64,000 nucleotides of DNA from Kribbella sp. VKM Ac-2568 (GCF_004345365.1 NZ_SLVF01000006.1:310001-374000), one strand, 5' to 3'. Shown: positions 25,599 to 35,639, counted from the first letter of the stretch. Notes: generated from the letters alone by a model not told the origin. Translations and numbers: made by a program.

Positions 25599-26306
25599 AT
25601 GATCGAGACGGCGACTGTCAGGGTGGGAGATCTCGGCGCTTATCTGGCCAGGCCGGAGGGTGTCGAGGGCGGGCCGGGGATGTTGTTCCTGCCGATGATC
25701 ACCGGCATCGGCGAGCAGGTCCGCGACTGGGCGGATGAGCTCGCCGGCCGGGGGATCACCGCGCTGGTGTGGGACCCGTTCAAGGGCCGCAGCACCGACA
25801 ACTCGACGCGGGAGGAGTTGTCAGGGCTGTTGCGCGAGATGAACGACGACAGCGCGCTCGGCGAGCAGGTCGCGTTGCTGGACCACCTCCTGGGGGAACT
25901 CGGCTGTCAGCAGGCGGGCGTGATGGGCTGGTGTCTGGGTGGGCGGTTGGCGCTGTTGCTGGGGGCCAGGGAGCACCGGTTGGCGAACGTGATCTCGTAC
26001 CACCCGACCGTGCCGTCCAAGCTCGCGCCGCAGCACTCGTACGACACGGTCGCTGAGGTGGGCGGGATCACCGCGCCGGTGATGGTGCTCTACCCGAGCG
26101 CCGACACCATCGTGCCGGTGGCTGACTTCGAGGCGGTGCAGACCGCGTTGCAGGCGCGGCCGACCGGTGCCACGATCACGCACTTCTACCCTGGTGCGGA
26201 TCACGGGTTCTCGGATCGCGGGCGCCATGACCAGGAGGTCAACGCCGAGGCGTTCAAGCTCTCCTGGCCGCAGGCGCTCGCCTTCATCGACGCCACGACC
26301 AGCTAG
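25599..26306 (+). CDS. Dienelactone hydrolase-family protein
   Basis: A 235-residue protein from ATG 25599 (MIETATVRVGDL); a GTG 9 bp upstream is an alternative. The catalytic triad is that of DLH: Cys in GWCLGGR (about residue 112), Asp in YPSADTIVP and His in GADHGFSD. Dienelactone hydrolases open lactones in chlorocatechol-type degradation, but many homologues act on other esters. It follows the MFS gene closely, so export or uptake of the same compound is possible. No signal peptide is seen. Confidence 0.85.
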   Translation: MIETATVRVGDLGAYLARPEGVEGGPGMLFLPMITGIGEQVRDWADELAGRGITALVWDPFKGRSTDNSTREELSGLLREMNDDSALGEQVALLDHLLGELGCQQAGVMGWCLGGRLALLLGAREHRLANVISYHPTVPSKLAPQHSYDTVAEVGGITAPVMVLYPSADTIVPVADFEAVQTALQARPTGATITHFYPGADHGFSDRGRHDQEVNAEAFKLSWPQALAFIDATTS

Positions 26307-26354
26307 ACCACGATCAGCCAGACCACGGTCAGCTGGACGAGGGGCAGGCAGCAG

Positions 26355-27293
26355 CTAGGCGGCCGCGGCCCGGCGGTGTGCGGTCGGGCTGGTGCCGCGG
26401 ACGCGTTTGAAGGCGACGCTCAGAGCGAAGGCGTTCGCGTAGCCGACGCGGCGCGCGATCGACTCGACTGTGTCCGTGGTCTCGCGCAACAGATCCGCGG
26501 CGACGGTGATCCGCCAGCCGGTGAGGTAGGCCATCGGCGCTTCCCCCACCAGCCCGCTGAACCGCCGAGCCAGGCTCGCTCGTGACACCCCGGTGCGATC
26601 GGCCAGTTCGACAACGCTCCACGGGTACGCCGGGTCCTCGTGCAGCAGGCGCAACGCCTGGCCCACGACCGGGTCACTCTGCGCCTGGTACCACCCCGGG
26701 GCGTGCGATTCCGGCCGCGCGAACCAGGCCCGCAGCGTGGTGATCAGCGCTAGGTCGAGCCACCGGTCGAGCACGGACTGCTGGCCCGGCTCGTCTCGCT
26801 GGATCTCGCCGAGCACCATCTCCATCACCGGGCCGGCGATCTCGGCCGCCGGGACCACGAGCACCGGCGGGAGGGCCGCGAGCAACCGCCTGCTGACGTC
26901 GCCCTCGAGCTGGTAGGTGCCGCTGACAACCATCGCGGTGCCCTCGGGGCGACCGCCGAAGGTGCGGACCCCGAGCCGGGCGCTGTAGTCGATAGGTGCC
27001 CCAGGCAACGGTTCGCAGATGCCACCCGGGTGGATCCGCAACTGTGGCTGCGTGCCGGGCTCGTCGCCGACGACGTACGGCTCGGGCCCGACGATCACCG
27101 CGACGTCGCCCTCCTCCATCCGGAGCGGCTGCAGCCCGGCGCGGGAGATCCACGCCGACCCGCGCACCAAGGTGGCCAGCGCCAGTTGCGCGGCGTCGCG
27201 GATGTCCAGTGCCCAGGGCGGATCCATGATCGTCAGGTTGAACACACCGCCCCGCGCCCGGGTGCCGGCGAGCAGATCGTCGAGGACGTCCAT
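26355..27293 (-). CDS. AraC-family regulator (cupin N-domain)
   Basis: A 312-residue protein from ATG 27293 (MDVLDDLLAGTRARGG). The N-terminal part is the cupin domain of the AraC_binding_2 kind (about residues 1-190). The C-terminal double helix-turn-helix (about residues 210-305) contains RASLARRFSGLVGEAPMAYL and SIARRVGYANAFALSVAFKR. It is divergent from an NmrA-like gene, with an AGACAA/TTGTCT palindrome between. This AraC/NmrA-like/DUF1772 arrangement suggests it controls the two-gene operon on the other strand. Confidence 0.87.
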   Translation of the reverse strand: MDVLDDLLAGTRARGGVFNLTIMDPPWALDIRDAAQLALATLVRGSAWISRAGLQPLRMEEGDVAVIVGPEPYVVGDEPGTQPQLRIHPGGICEPLPGAPIDYSARLGVRTFGGRPEGTAMVVSGTYQLEGDVSRRLLAALPPVLVVPAAEIAGPVMEMVLGEIQRDEPGQQSVLDRWLDLALITTLRAWFARPESHAPGWYQAQSDPVVGQALRLLHEDPAYPWSVVELADRTGVSRASLARRFSGLVGEAPMAYLTGWRITVAADLLRETTDTVESIARRVGYANAFALSVAFKRVRGTSPTAHRRAAAA

Positions 27294-27341
27294 AGCGGCC
27301 AGCCTACCCCAGGTTGAGACGCACAGACATGGAATTGCGCC

Positions 27342-27360
27342 AGACAACCATGGTTTGTCT
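27342..27360. promoter_or_regulatory. Operator-like palindrome AGACAA-N7-TTGTCT
   Basis: A 19-bp dyad with 6-bp perfect arms located 49 bp upstream of the AraC start and 26 bp upstream of the NmrA-like ATG. A related half-site, CAGAC, occurs at 27324. It is probably the binding site of the divergent AraC regulator. Confidence 0.5.
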
Positions 27361-27385
27361 CATCCATTCGCGATGGACTGAAGCC

Positions 27386-28231
27386 ATGACAAACACACCG
27401 ATTCTGATCCTGAGTGGTAAGGGCAAGACCGGACGCCGCGTCGTCGAGCAGCTCGACGCCCGGCAGCTCCCGGTCCGGCTGGCCTCGCGTTCGAGCGAGC
27501 AGCCTTTCGACTGGTACGACGAGAACACCTGGTCCGGCACGGTCGCCGGCATCGACACGGCGTACCTCGCTCCGCCGGTCGGGCCGACCGGCCTCGCCCA
27601 GGCGGGCAAGTTCATCAAGCAGGCAGCGTCCGAAGGACTGCGCCGTGTGGTCCTGCTGTCCGGCCGCGGTGTCGGGAGCCCGGGCCGCGAGTTCGCCGTC
27701 TACGAGAGCGGCCTCGAGCTGGAGCACGCGGTCAAGGACAGTGGCGCCGACTGGACCATCGTCCGGCCCGCGTGGTTCATGCAGGGCTTCAGTGAGGACT
27801 TCATGCTCGACTACGTGCAGGCCGGGGAGATCCGGTTGTCGGCCGGCGACGGCGCCGAGGCCTGGATCGACACGAACGACGTCGGCGACGTGATGGCCGC
27901 CGCGCTGCTCGACGAGCGGCACACCGGCGAGACCTACTCGCTGTCCGGGCCGCGCACGCTCACGATGGCCGAGGTGGCGGCCGAGCTCTCCACCGCGACC
28001 GGCCGGCCGATCGCCTCGGTCGACCTCGTGCCGGAGCAGCACGTCGCAGAGATGGTCGAGTACGGCGTACTGCGGGAGGACGCGGAGTCCGTCCGCGACC
28101 TGTTCGCGGTGATTCGCAACCACCGCTCGGAGTACGTGTCGGACGGAGTCCAGCAGGTTCTCGGCCGGGCGCCGCGGGACTTCGCGGACTGGGCGCGCGA
28201 GACCGCGAAGACGGGAGTGTGGTCGGTATGA
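27386..28231 (+). CDS. NmrA-like NAD(P)-binding protein
   Basis: A 281-residue Rossmann protein from ATG 27386 (MTNTPILILSGKGKTGRRVV). The nucleotide loop is SGKGKTGRR, a variant of GxTGxxG. No Tyr-x3-Lys motif is in the usual place, as in NmrA-like and YwnB-type atypical SDRs that act as redox sensors or quinone reductases. WTIVRPAWFMQGFSEDF is the family hallmark. The stop codon overlaps the start of the next gene (ATGA), so the two are translationally coupled. Confidence 0.82.
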   Translation: MTNTPILILSGKGKTGRRVVEQLDARQLPVRLASRSSEQPFDWYDENTWSGTVAGIDTAYLAPPVGPTGLAQAGKFIKQAASEGLRRVVLLSGRGVGSPGREFAVYESGLELEHAVKDSGADWTIVRPAWFMQGFSEDFMLDYVQAGEIRLSAGDGAEAWIDTNDVGDVMAAALLDERHTGETYSLSGPRTLTMAEVAAELSTATGRPIASVDLVPEQHVAEMVEYGVLREDAESVRDLFAVIRNHRSEYVSDGVQQVLGRAPRDFADWARETAKTGVWSV

Positions 28232-28767
28232 ACCTCACCAAGATCCTCACCCTGGCCGCACTCGGCGGGGTGGGCCTGATGGGTGGGCTGTTCTTCGCTT
28301 TCGGCACCACGGTGATGAGCTCACTGGAGCGGATGCCACCCGGTCAGGGCGCGACCGCGATGAACCTCATCAACGTCCGGATCCAGAACCCGCTCTTCCT
28401 GCTGATCTTCCTGGGCACGGCTCTGATCTGCCTGGCGCTCGCGGTCCTGGCGTTCGTCCGGGACAGCCCGGGCCGGTGGTGGTTGCTGGCCGGAGCGGCG
28501 CTCTACCTGGTCGGCGTGATGGTGCTCAGCATCGCGGTCAACATCCCGCTGAACGACAAGCTGGCCGCGCTCGACCCGAACTCCGCCGCGGGAGCGGCCG
28601 AGTGGCTGAACTACCTGGCCAAGTGGAACCCGGCCAACAACGTCCGTGCGGTGGCCTGCCTGCTGGGGGTGATCGCCTTCGGCCTCGCCCTCAACGCCGG
28701 CGTGGGCAGCCAGTCCAACTCGGCTCCGACTGAGCACCAGACGTCCTTGCAACACCCGCGGTACTGA
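28228..28767 (+). CDS. DUF1772 (anthrone-oxygenase-like) membrane protein
   Basis: A 179-residue protein whose ATG 28228 overlaps the upstream stop as ATGA. It has four membrane helices, a GLMGGLFFAFGTTVM first helix, and the conserved NxxLNDKL-type loop seen here as VNIPLNDKLAAL, followed by WNPANNVRAVACLLG. These features identify the DUF1772 family, some members of which are anthrone oxygenases. Coupling to the NmrA-like gene suggests a shared redox function. The C-terminal 25 residues are hydrophilic and variable. Confidence 0.8.
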   Translation: MNLTKILTLAALGGVGLMGGLFFAFGTTVMSSLERMPPGQGATAMNLINVRIQNPLFLLIFLGTALICLALAVLAFVRDSPGRWWLLAGAALYLVGVMVLSIAVNIPLNDKLAALDPNSAAGAAEWLNYLAKWNPANNVRAVACLLGVIAFGLALNAGVGSQSNSAPTEHQTSLQHPRY

Positions 28768-28923
28768 TCCGTCGCGCGGTTATCGGCATCAGCCGGGCGC
28801 ACGTCGTCGGGATCTCGACGGACGGTGGGATCGGAGACCTGGCACGTGGCCATTCCTGAGATCCTGGCTGTCACCGATCGCTGAAGATTCTGCGAAACTT
28901 ATGCGGCCGGTAGCGTTGACGAG

Positions 28924-29355
28924 GTGATCACCATCGAGCGCGTCATTACCGTAGACCGGCCGGTCGAGGCGGTATTCAGCTATCTGGCCGACTTCGAGAC
29001 CACGACCGAGTGGGATCCCGGCACCGTGCGGACGGTCAGGGTCGAAGGCGACGGCGGCCCCGGGACGAAGTACCGGAACACCTCTTCCTTCGCGGGGCGT
29101 GAGACCGAGCTGGAGTACGTCGTGGAGCAGCTCGAGCCGGGCAAGATCTTCCAGCTGCGCGGGGAGAACAAGACCGTCACCGCGCTCGACACGATGACGT
29201 TCCGCGCGGCCGGTGGCGGGACCGAGGTGACCTATCGCGCCGAGTTCGAGTTCAAGGGCGTGACCCGGCTGGCCCAGCCGCTGCTCAAGGGCCAGTTCAA
29301 GAAGCTCGGTGACGAGGCCGAGCAGGGCATGCACGAAGCACTCCAGAAGCTCTAG
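28924..29355 (+). CDS. SRPBCC-family (polyketide cyclase/START-like) protein
   Basis: A 143-residue protein from GTG 28924. It has the SRPBCC fold pattern: RVITVDRPVEAVFSYLADFE, WDPGT, a central beta sheet, and a long C-terminal helix (KGQFKKLGDEAEQGMHEAL). The fold binds hydrophobic ligands in a deep pocket. The subgroup resembles polyketide cyclase/dehydrase-like proteins of unknown ligand. It stands alone, with a 156-bp leader that shows no clear operator. Confidence 0.8.
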   Translation: MITIERVITVDRPVEAVFSYLADFETTTEWDPGTVRTVRVEGDGGPGTKYRNTSSFAGRETELEYVVEQLEPGKIFQLRGENKTVTALDTMTFRAAGGGTEVTYRAEFEFKGVTRLAQPLLKGQFKKLGDEAEQGMHEALQKL

Positions 29356-29393
29356 GTAGAGCAGACCCCACCATCAGGTCGGGCATTGTCCGG

Positions 29394-30114
29394 ATGGGGT
29401 GGGCGGCGACAGCCGCCGCCCTGCCTGCGAGTACAGCCCTCGCCACCTCAGCGCCGGTCTGCCGTCGCAGGCCCCGAGGTGGCTCCTTGGACCGCGGTCT
29501 ACATGGGCAAACCCCTGAGCGGCAGAAGCTCGAAGCCGACACCCGCAAGGCGATCGCGAAGGTGCAGGCACTCCGCCGAGCTCCGACAGGACGTGGGCGC
29601 TGCAGAACGCGCGGGCCGTCTGGCAGGTGGCCAGGTTCTACTCCTTCGACCCACAGAACCCGAAGGTGTTGCCGCAGGCGATGCGGTTCCGCGACGAGGT
29701 GATGGCGGCGAACGTCACCTGGTGGACCCGCACCACTGGTGACAAGGTTTCGTGCTGTCCGCGCACAACGGGCACATCGCGATCAAGACGACGATGCCGG
29801 CGGACGACCCGAAGGCGCAGGCCGAGTTCCTCCGCGACGCGCTCGGCAAGCGCTACGTCTCGGTCGGCCTGAGCTTCGACCACGGTTCCTTCAACGCTCG
29901 CGACACCGAGGGCCCGGCCGGCGCGATGCGCACGTTCGCCGTCGGCCCCGCTGCGCTCGGCAACAACGAGCACAGTCTCGACAGGGTCCCGTACCGCGAC
30001 TACTTGATCGACCTGCGGACGGCACCGCGGGCCGCGAAGGCCTGGTTGCAGGTGGCTCGGCCGACCCGCGACATCCTTCTCGCCTACGTCCACAGCTGCA
30101 GGTGGTTGTGGACA
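29394..30114 (+). pseudogene. Erythromycin-esterase-family pseudogene, 5' and middle part
   Basis: The remnant starts with a signal-peptide-like stretch (ATG 29394). The N-terminal catalytic half is missing, and the rest lies in three frames: KLEADTRKAIAKVQAL, then NARAVWQVARFYSFDPQNP with RFRDEVMAANVTWW, then after a frameshift near 29750 LSAHNGHIAIKTT, FLRDALGKRYVSVGL and DYLIDLRTAP. These are family hallmarks of secreted erythromycin-esterase-like hydrolases. Homology ends at about 30080 (ARPTRDI). The expected C-terminal end reappears at 33611-33709, so the gene seems interrupted as well as decayed. Confidence 0.75.
30088..30113. repeat. Hairpin at the left end of the inserted segment
   Basis: GTCCACA (30088-30094) and TGTGGAC (30107-30113) form a perfect 7-bp stem with a 12-nt loop. 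They sit exactly where homology of the esterase pseudogene ends. The right arm with the next bases is also a perfect DnaA box (TGTGGACAA). It could be an element end or recombination site. Confidence 0.4.
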
Positions 30115-30157
30115 AGCTGACCGAATCCGATGCCTGCGTCGAGTTTCGGTCAATCTT

Positions 30158-30186
30158 CGGAATCCCTTACAGATAAGGGCCTTCCG
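30158..30186. promoter_or_regulatory. Interrupted hairpin upstream of the DUF222-HNH gene
   Basis: CGGAA-T-CCCTTA-CAGA-TAAGGG-CC-TTCCG forms an 11-bp stem with a small bulge and a tetraloop, 40 bp before the HNH ATG. It may end read-through from the pseudogene or act as a regulatory or recombination site of the element. Confidence 0.45.
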
Positions 30187-30225
30187 GCACAGAAACTGTC
30201 CGAGCCGGCATCTAGGGTCTGGGGT

Positions 30226-32295
30226 ATGGAGATCTTGGGCGAGCGGCCGGTGTGGTCGATGAGTGACAGCGAACAGCTGACGACTCTCGACGCCCTGCAG
30301 GCCGAGATCTCCCGGCTGCAGACCTACCGCCTGCAGGTCCTGGCCGCCTACGACGCGACCGGCCACGCCGCCACCCTCGGCGCCGGCGACACCGCCCGCC
30401 TCCTCGCCTTCCGGCACCGCCTCGACCCAGGCGTGATCAAGCGTGACCTGGCCCTGGCCAAAGCACTGCGCAAGTACCCCGCCATCACCAACGCCCTGCC
30501 AGCCACCGGCGTCGGGGATCCGGCAGACGCCAACGACGACGAGCCGGCCAGCGACCCGGGTGGTGAGCCGGGCGGGGAGGCCGGAGCCGATGCAGTGGTG
30601 TTGTCTCCGGCGCAGGCCGCGGCGATCGTGGCCGAACTGGAGAACGTGCCCAAGACCGTCGCGGTCGAGGACCTGGCCGTGGCCGAACAACAGCTAGTCG
30701 CCCTGGGCCGCCATTTCTGTCCGTCGGAACTGCGCAAGGCGGCCCGCCGGGTCCGCGACCTGCTCGACGCCGACGGGCCGGCACCGGAAGAGGACAAGGC
30801 CTATGCCCGGGAAGAGTTGCGGCTGCGGCCCGCGGACCGGGGCGTCAAGTTCAGCGGCTACCTGGCCAACGAGAACGCCGAACTGTTCCAGTCCCTGATC
30901 CTGTCCGGTTCGAAGCCCCGTAAGACCGTCACCGGCGAGTTGGACCCGCGCTCACCGGACAAGCGCCGCGCCGACGCCCTCACCGACGTCCTCAACGTCG
31001 CCTCCAACGCCATCACCACCGCCACCCCGGCAGATCCAGCCGATCCGGCCGACCCGGCCGGAGCAACCCTGGACGATGCCGAGACCACCGGATCACCCAG
31101 CGGCAACGGCACGCCAGCGGCGGCCGGCAGCGCCACCCAGACTCGTGCCGCCGCGAGTGGCGCCGCGGCGGAGGCCGGGCACGGCCCGAAAGCACACATC
31201 ACGATCACCATCGACCTCAAAGACCTCACCGACGCCGGAGCCCACGCGGTCGGCACCCTGGTGCACGGCGAAGGGCTGTCCGCGGGCGCGATCCGGCGGT
31301 TGGCGTGCGAGGCGCAGATCATCCCGATCGTGCTCGGCGCCAACTCCGAACCCCTCGACGTCGCCATGGCCCAACGCTTCGTCAACCGCGCCATCCGCCG
31401 CGCCCTGAACGCCCGCGACAAAGGCTGCGTCGTGTGCAAAGCCCCGCCGATCTTCTGCGACGCCCACCACCTGATCTCCTGGATCGACAACGGCCCCACC
31501 GCCCTGACCAACCTGGTCCTGCTCTGCCGCCGCCACCACATCGACACCCACCACGGCCACTGGACCATCACCCTCCACCACGGCACCGTCACCGTCGCCC
31601 GCCCCGCCTGGGCCGAACCCGGCCCCACCCGAACCCGCTACCGCACACCCACCACCAGCTACCGCGGCCACGAAACGCTGCGCAGCCCTGCCCGGAACCA
31701 CACCCACGACCCGGCATGCACCACCACCACTGCGACCGCCGCGGTCGCGCAGTTCGACCCCTGGGGCGATGCCGACCCGCCCGAACCAGGCTCCGGCAGC
31801 CACACCCGTCCACCCGGCGACCCGGCCCCAGGTCACCGGGCGCTGCACCACGCCAACAACCCGCCACCGGCCACCACCAACCGGGACTGGCATCACCCGA
31901 GCCATCCGGCACAGGCGTTTACCGATGACCGGGACTGGCACCGCACCGATGAACCGACACGGGCCATCACAGAAGACGCTGACGCACGACTCGAAGCCCC
32001 TGACGCACGGCTCGATCCATGGGCCGACCACAGCATGCCCACAGACAAGCCGGAACAGGCCACCACCGAAAACGTCGAAGCGCGGTTCAACCCGCGGGGT
32101 GACCACGACCGGCCTGCCGCGAGGACGGTCAACGCCTCCCATGTGGCGGGCACGATCGACGACACCGGTCGGTTCGGCACTCACCGCGTCGGCGACGGTC
32201 CCGGGTCGCCACCCTCAGCAGAGCCTTGGCCGCAACGGCTCAGCAAGCGGACCACGGACCACTGGGCAGATCCACCATGTGCCTCACCGAGTTGA
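30226..32295 (+). CDS. DUF222/HNH endonuclease (REP13E12-like) with long C-terminal tail
   Basis: A 689-residue protein from ATG 30226. The N-terminal DUF222 domain covers about residues 15-390 (YRLQVLAAYDATGHAATLG; LSPAQAAAIVAELENV). It is followed by an HNH nuclease at about 402-445 with CVVC, DAHHLISW, DNGPTALTNLVLLCRRHH and HxxxH elements intact. This is the 13E12 repeat family of mycobacteria, often multicopy. The last 240 residues are a Pro/His/Thr/Asp-rich low-complexity tail with loose repeats such as FDPWGD, LDPWAD and FNPRGD, which makes it much longer than the usual 400-500 residues. It lies inside a decayed esterase gene. Confidence 0.88.
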   Translation: MEILGERPVWSMSDSEQLTTLDALQAEISRLQTYRLQVLAAYDATGHAATLGAGDTARLLAFRHRLDPGVIKRDLALAKALRKYPAITNALPATGVGDPADANDDEPASDPGGEPGGEAGADAVVLSPAQAAAIVAELENVPKTVAVEDLAVAEQQLVALGRHFCPSELRKAARRVRDLLDADGPAPEEDKAYAREELRLRPADRGVKFSGYLANENAELFQSLILSGSKPRKTVTGELDPRSPDKRRADALTDVLNVASNAITTATPADPADPADPAGATLDDAETTGSPSGNGTPAAAGSATQTRAAASGAAAEAGHGPKAHITITIDLKDLTDAGAHAVGTLVHGEGLSAGAIRRLACEAQIIPIVLGANSEPLDVAMAQRFVNRAIRRALNARDKGCVVCKAPPIFCDAHHLISWIDNGPTALTNLVLLCRRHHIDTHHGHWTITLHHGTVTVARPAWAEPGPTRTRYRTPTTSYRGHETLRSPARNHTHDPACTTTTATAAVAQFDPWGDADPPEPGSGSHTRPPGDPAPGHRALHHANNPPPATTNRDWHHPSHPAQAFTDDRDWHRTDEPTRAITEDADARLEAPDARLDPWADHSMPTDKPEQATTENVEARFNPRGDHDRPAARTVNASHVAGTIDDTGRFGTHRVGDGPGSPPSAEPWPQRLSKRTTDHWADPPCASPS

Positions 32296-33338
32296 CCGTC
32301 CGCCGGGGACAAACCACCGGACTCCGGTGGAGTAGCCCTGGCCGGCGGTGCGTGCCGAGGCGGAGACCTGGCGCGCGCAGACGCCGACGAAGCAACCGCC
32401 GCATCCCGTCGTGGCACACCAGCACCATGTCATCGGTGCTGTCCACACCGTTCTGGCCGACCGCGCCCGTCGGGTCGACCGCGCCAGTGGGGTGGGCTCC
32501 GATGGCCGCGCTCCGCATGGCCGCTGCCGAGATCGGTGAAACAGCCCCTTAGTCTGCGTGCGCGCCTTGCCCACGCGGGAGCGAACCACAGTTCAACGAA
32601 CACTCGGTCACTGCAGTCATCCTGCGACCAGCGAGAGCACTCGTCTCGGTGTGGCCGGACACCAGTGAGGCTGCTCGAGTGGCGACCTTCGGATCGGTCA
32701 GCTCCTCAGGCCCCGCGGTAGGCATCCTGCCGAGGCGGTGGAGTAAGGAGCCTCGACAGGCGAAGCCGCTAGCCTAACGGACTCAGCCCCGGCAGACGTC
32801 AGCACTGGCAGACATCAGCCCAGCAGGCACCAGCCGCAGACCGGCTATCGCCGCAGGCCTCGGCAAGTCGGATCGACTACGCGACTGGGCTTGTCGGCGC
32901 GGCTACGCGACTCGGCAAGGTGGGATCGGCGCAAGGTCTTGCCCTCGCGACACAGAGGGCACGCAGGTGCAAACACAGGCCGTAGGCATCGTTCCGATGG
33001 TGATGTGCGGGGAGCTCAGCTCCACTGCAGCCGTTGGCGCTCTCGGGAGTCGGTGGGCTCGCCCAGCGCAGATCGTCGGTGGTGCTTCTCGCACCGCGCC
33101 CGCTCCGTAGATCTGGGGTTAGACGTGCAGGATGACCTTGTGTGGGGTGATGCGCCCCTCCACCGGGCGCTACCAGAGAACGTGGTCCGCACCCGCACGC
33201 CGCTGTAATCCGGTAGGCGCCCGTGGATAGTCAGCCTGACGGTGCACCTGTCTCCGCACGGCACGGCCCGGCGATGTCAGTGGCCAGCCCAGAGTCCCAC
33301 TCCCAGAGACCCAGCACCGCCAAACCAACGACCCGGTC
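32296..33338. other. About 1 kb without a recognisable gene
   Basis: No open frame here has a credible start, ribosome site or family resemblance. A 17-bp palindrome (CCACCGGA-C-TCCGGTGG, 32314-32330) 19 bp after the HNH stop is a likely terminator. Short imperfect repeats of GGCAGAC(G/A)TCAGC occur at about 32790-32845. The composition is less GC-biased at third positions than in the neighbours, consistent with decayed or inserted DNA. Confidence 0.5.
32314..32330. terminator. Palindrome downstream of the HNH gene
   Basis: CCACCGGA and TCCGGTGG separated by a single C, 19 bp after the HNH stop codon. It may act as a terminator or mark an element boundary. Confidence 0.45.
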
Positions 33339-33615
33339 TCAGTTGTCGCGATGCAACGCGCGTTCGGCGATCTCTCGGATCCGGGCGAGGGTGATGCCGT
33401 TGCGTTCCTCGGCGGCGGCGGCGGGGGGGGTGGTTGGTCGGCTCCAGTTCGATGAAGGGTCGTACGCCGACGGGGCGGCTGTGCAGGTTCGTCGCCAGGT
33501 TGACGGTGGTCGGGTCGTGGTCCAGGGCGGAGGACAACCAGCCGAAGTACGGGTCGTCGTGCTCGCGGCCCTCGGTCTGCCAGCGGCCGGAGATGTGGAC
33601 GAAGCTCTTCGGCAC
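33339..33615 (-). pseudogene. DUF2199-family C-terminal fragment with a frameshift
   Basis: On the minus strand the segment PKSFVHISGRWQTEGREHD is followed by PYFGWLSSAL, TNLHSRPVGVRPFIELEPT and, in a shifted frame, EERNGITLARIREIAERAL to a stop at 33339. This is the C-terminal half of DUF2199 proteins. The frame is lost in a run of eight C residues (minus strand, around 33423-33430); one fewer C would restore it. The N-terminal half is absent and the fragment abuts the esterase C-terminal piece. Confidence 0.65.
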
Positions 33616-33709
33616 CGGCTACCCGTTCCCGGACATCCCGATCGCGCTGGGCAACTCGTACGACGTCCTGATCCATCTCAACGAGGTGAGCGCCGCCCAC
33701 CAGCGCTGA
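33611..33709 (+). pseudogene. Erythromycin-esterase-family pseudogene, displaced C-terminal end
   Basis: The 32 codons from GGC 33611 read GTGYPFPDIPIALGNSYD and then VLIHLNEVSAAHQR to TGA 33707. This is the expected ending of erythromycin-esterase-like proteins after the ARPTRDI segment at which the first part stops near 30080. Order and strand match, so the two pieces appear to be one gene split by about 3.5 kb. Confidence 0.55.
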
Positions 33710-33767
33710 CACCGGAACGGCGCCTCGGAGAACTCACAGTTCTCCGGGGCGCCGATTCACGTCGCGA

Positions 33768-34576
33768 TCAGGTTGCCGAGCGCAACATCGTCCGGATGCC
33801 GACGGTGAGCCCGAGGGCAACGGTGATCAGAGCGGCGAGCCAGCCCCACAGCACTGCCATCGAGGCGACGTCACCCGAGAACAGCGCGCGCTCCGCGTCG
33901 ACCAGGTAGGACAGCGGGTTGAACTTCGACGCGACCCGCATCCACTCCGGCCCGGTCTCCAGCGGCAGCAGCATCCCCGACAGGATCATCAGCGGGAACA
34001 GGAACGTCTGCTGCACCACCCAGAACATCCAGTCCTGCTTGCGTACCGCGATCGCCAGCGCATAGCTGAACGAGCCTAGCCCGATCCCGAACACCGCCAA
34101 CAGTGCGAGCCCGAGGAGCGCGCCGTCCAGGTGCAGGTCGAAGCCGAACGGCACCATCACCGCGATCACGATCACCGCCTGGCCGAGCAGCGGGACCATC
34201 TCCTTCAACGCCCGCCCGACCAGCAGCGACGACCGGCTCAGCGGCGTCACCATCATCCGCTCATGCGCACCGGTCTGGAACTCGAAGAGCAGGTTCGCCC
34301 CGGTCGCCGAGGTGCCGAACAGCGTCGTCATCACCAGGATCGCCGGCACGAACCACTGCCAGACGCCGCCGTCGAGCGACCCGCCCATCGACCCGGCCAG
34401 CAGCGGCCCGAACAGGCCGAGGAAGATCAGCGGCTGGATCATCCCGAAGAGCAACGAGAACGGGTCCCGCAGTACCGGCTTCAGCTCGCGGGTCATCACG
34501 ATGCCGGTGTCACGGAGCAGACTGCGCCGCCCGGCCTCCGGCGTACCGAGGTGCACGGAGGAAACGGTCAGGGTGG

Positions 34577-34580
<4 letters not shown>
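33768..34580 (-). CDS. ABC-2 type permease (DrrB-like)
   Basis: A 270-residue membrane protein with six helices and the ABC-2 permease pattern: an N-terminal amphipathic RDTGIVMTRELKPVLRDP segment, and FLFPLMILSGMLLPLE and FNPLSYLVDAERALF near the end. These permeases pair with DrrA-type ATPases to export antibiotics or lipids. Its ATG overlaps the end of the ATPase gene by 4 bp (34577-34580), so the two are coupled. A divergent WYL regulator probably controls the pair. Confidence 0.88.
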
Positions 34581-35551
<971 letters not shown>

Positions 35552-35600
35552 GGGTCGTCTCCTTCGTCAGGGTTCTTGGGGACGACATTTCCAGCAGTAG

Positions 35601-35617
35601 AGGACAGGTTCTGGCCG
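35601..35617. promoter_or_regulatory. Imperfect WYL-type operator AGGACA-N5-TGGCCG
   Basis: In the 88-bp divergent promoter of the exporter and the second WYL gene, GGACA-GGTTC-TGGCC differs by one base in the right arm from the GGACA-N5-TGTCC motif at 17768 and 38330. Confidence 0.4.
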
Positions 35618-35639
35618 TTACCCGTGGCAATCTGAAGGC

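Noticed and set aside
30088..30186. tRNA-like or attachment-site structure near the HNH gene
   Set aside because: Hairpins are present, but no cloverleaf, anticodon arm or integrase gene could be recognised.
32226..32552. 108-codon plus-strand frame after the HNH gene
   Set aside because: It overlaps the HNH gene end, has no ribosome site and no family resemblance; Arg-rich composition indicates a shadow of GC-rich DNA.
32790..32845. CRISPR-like repeats (GGCAGACRTCAGC)
   Set aside because: Only two or three short imperfect copies without uniform spacers; no cas genes.
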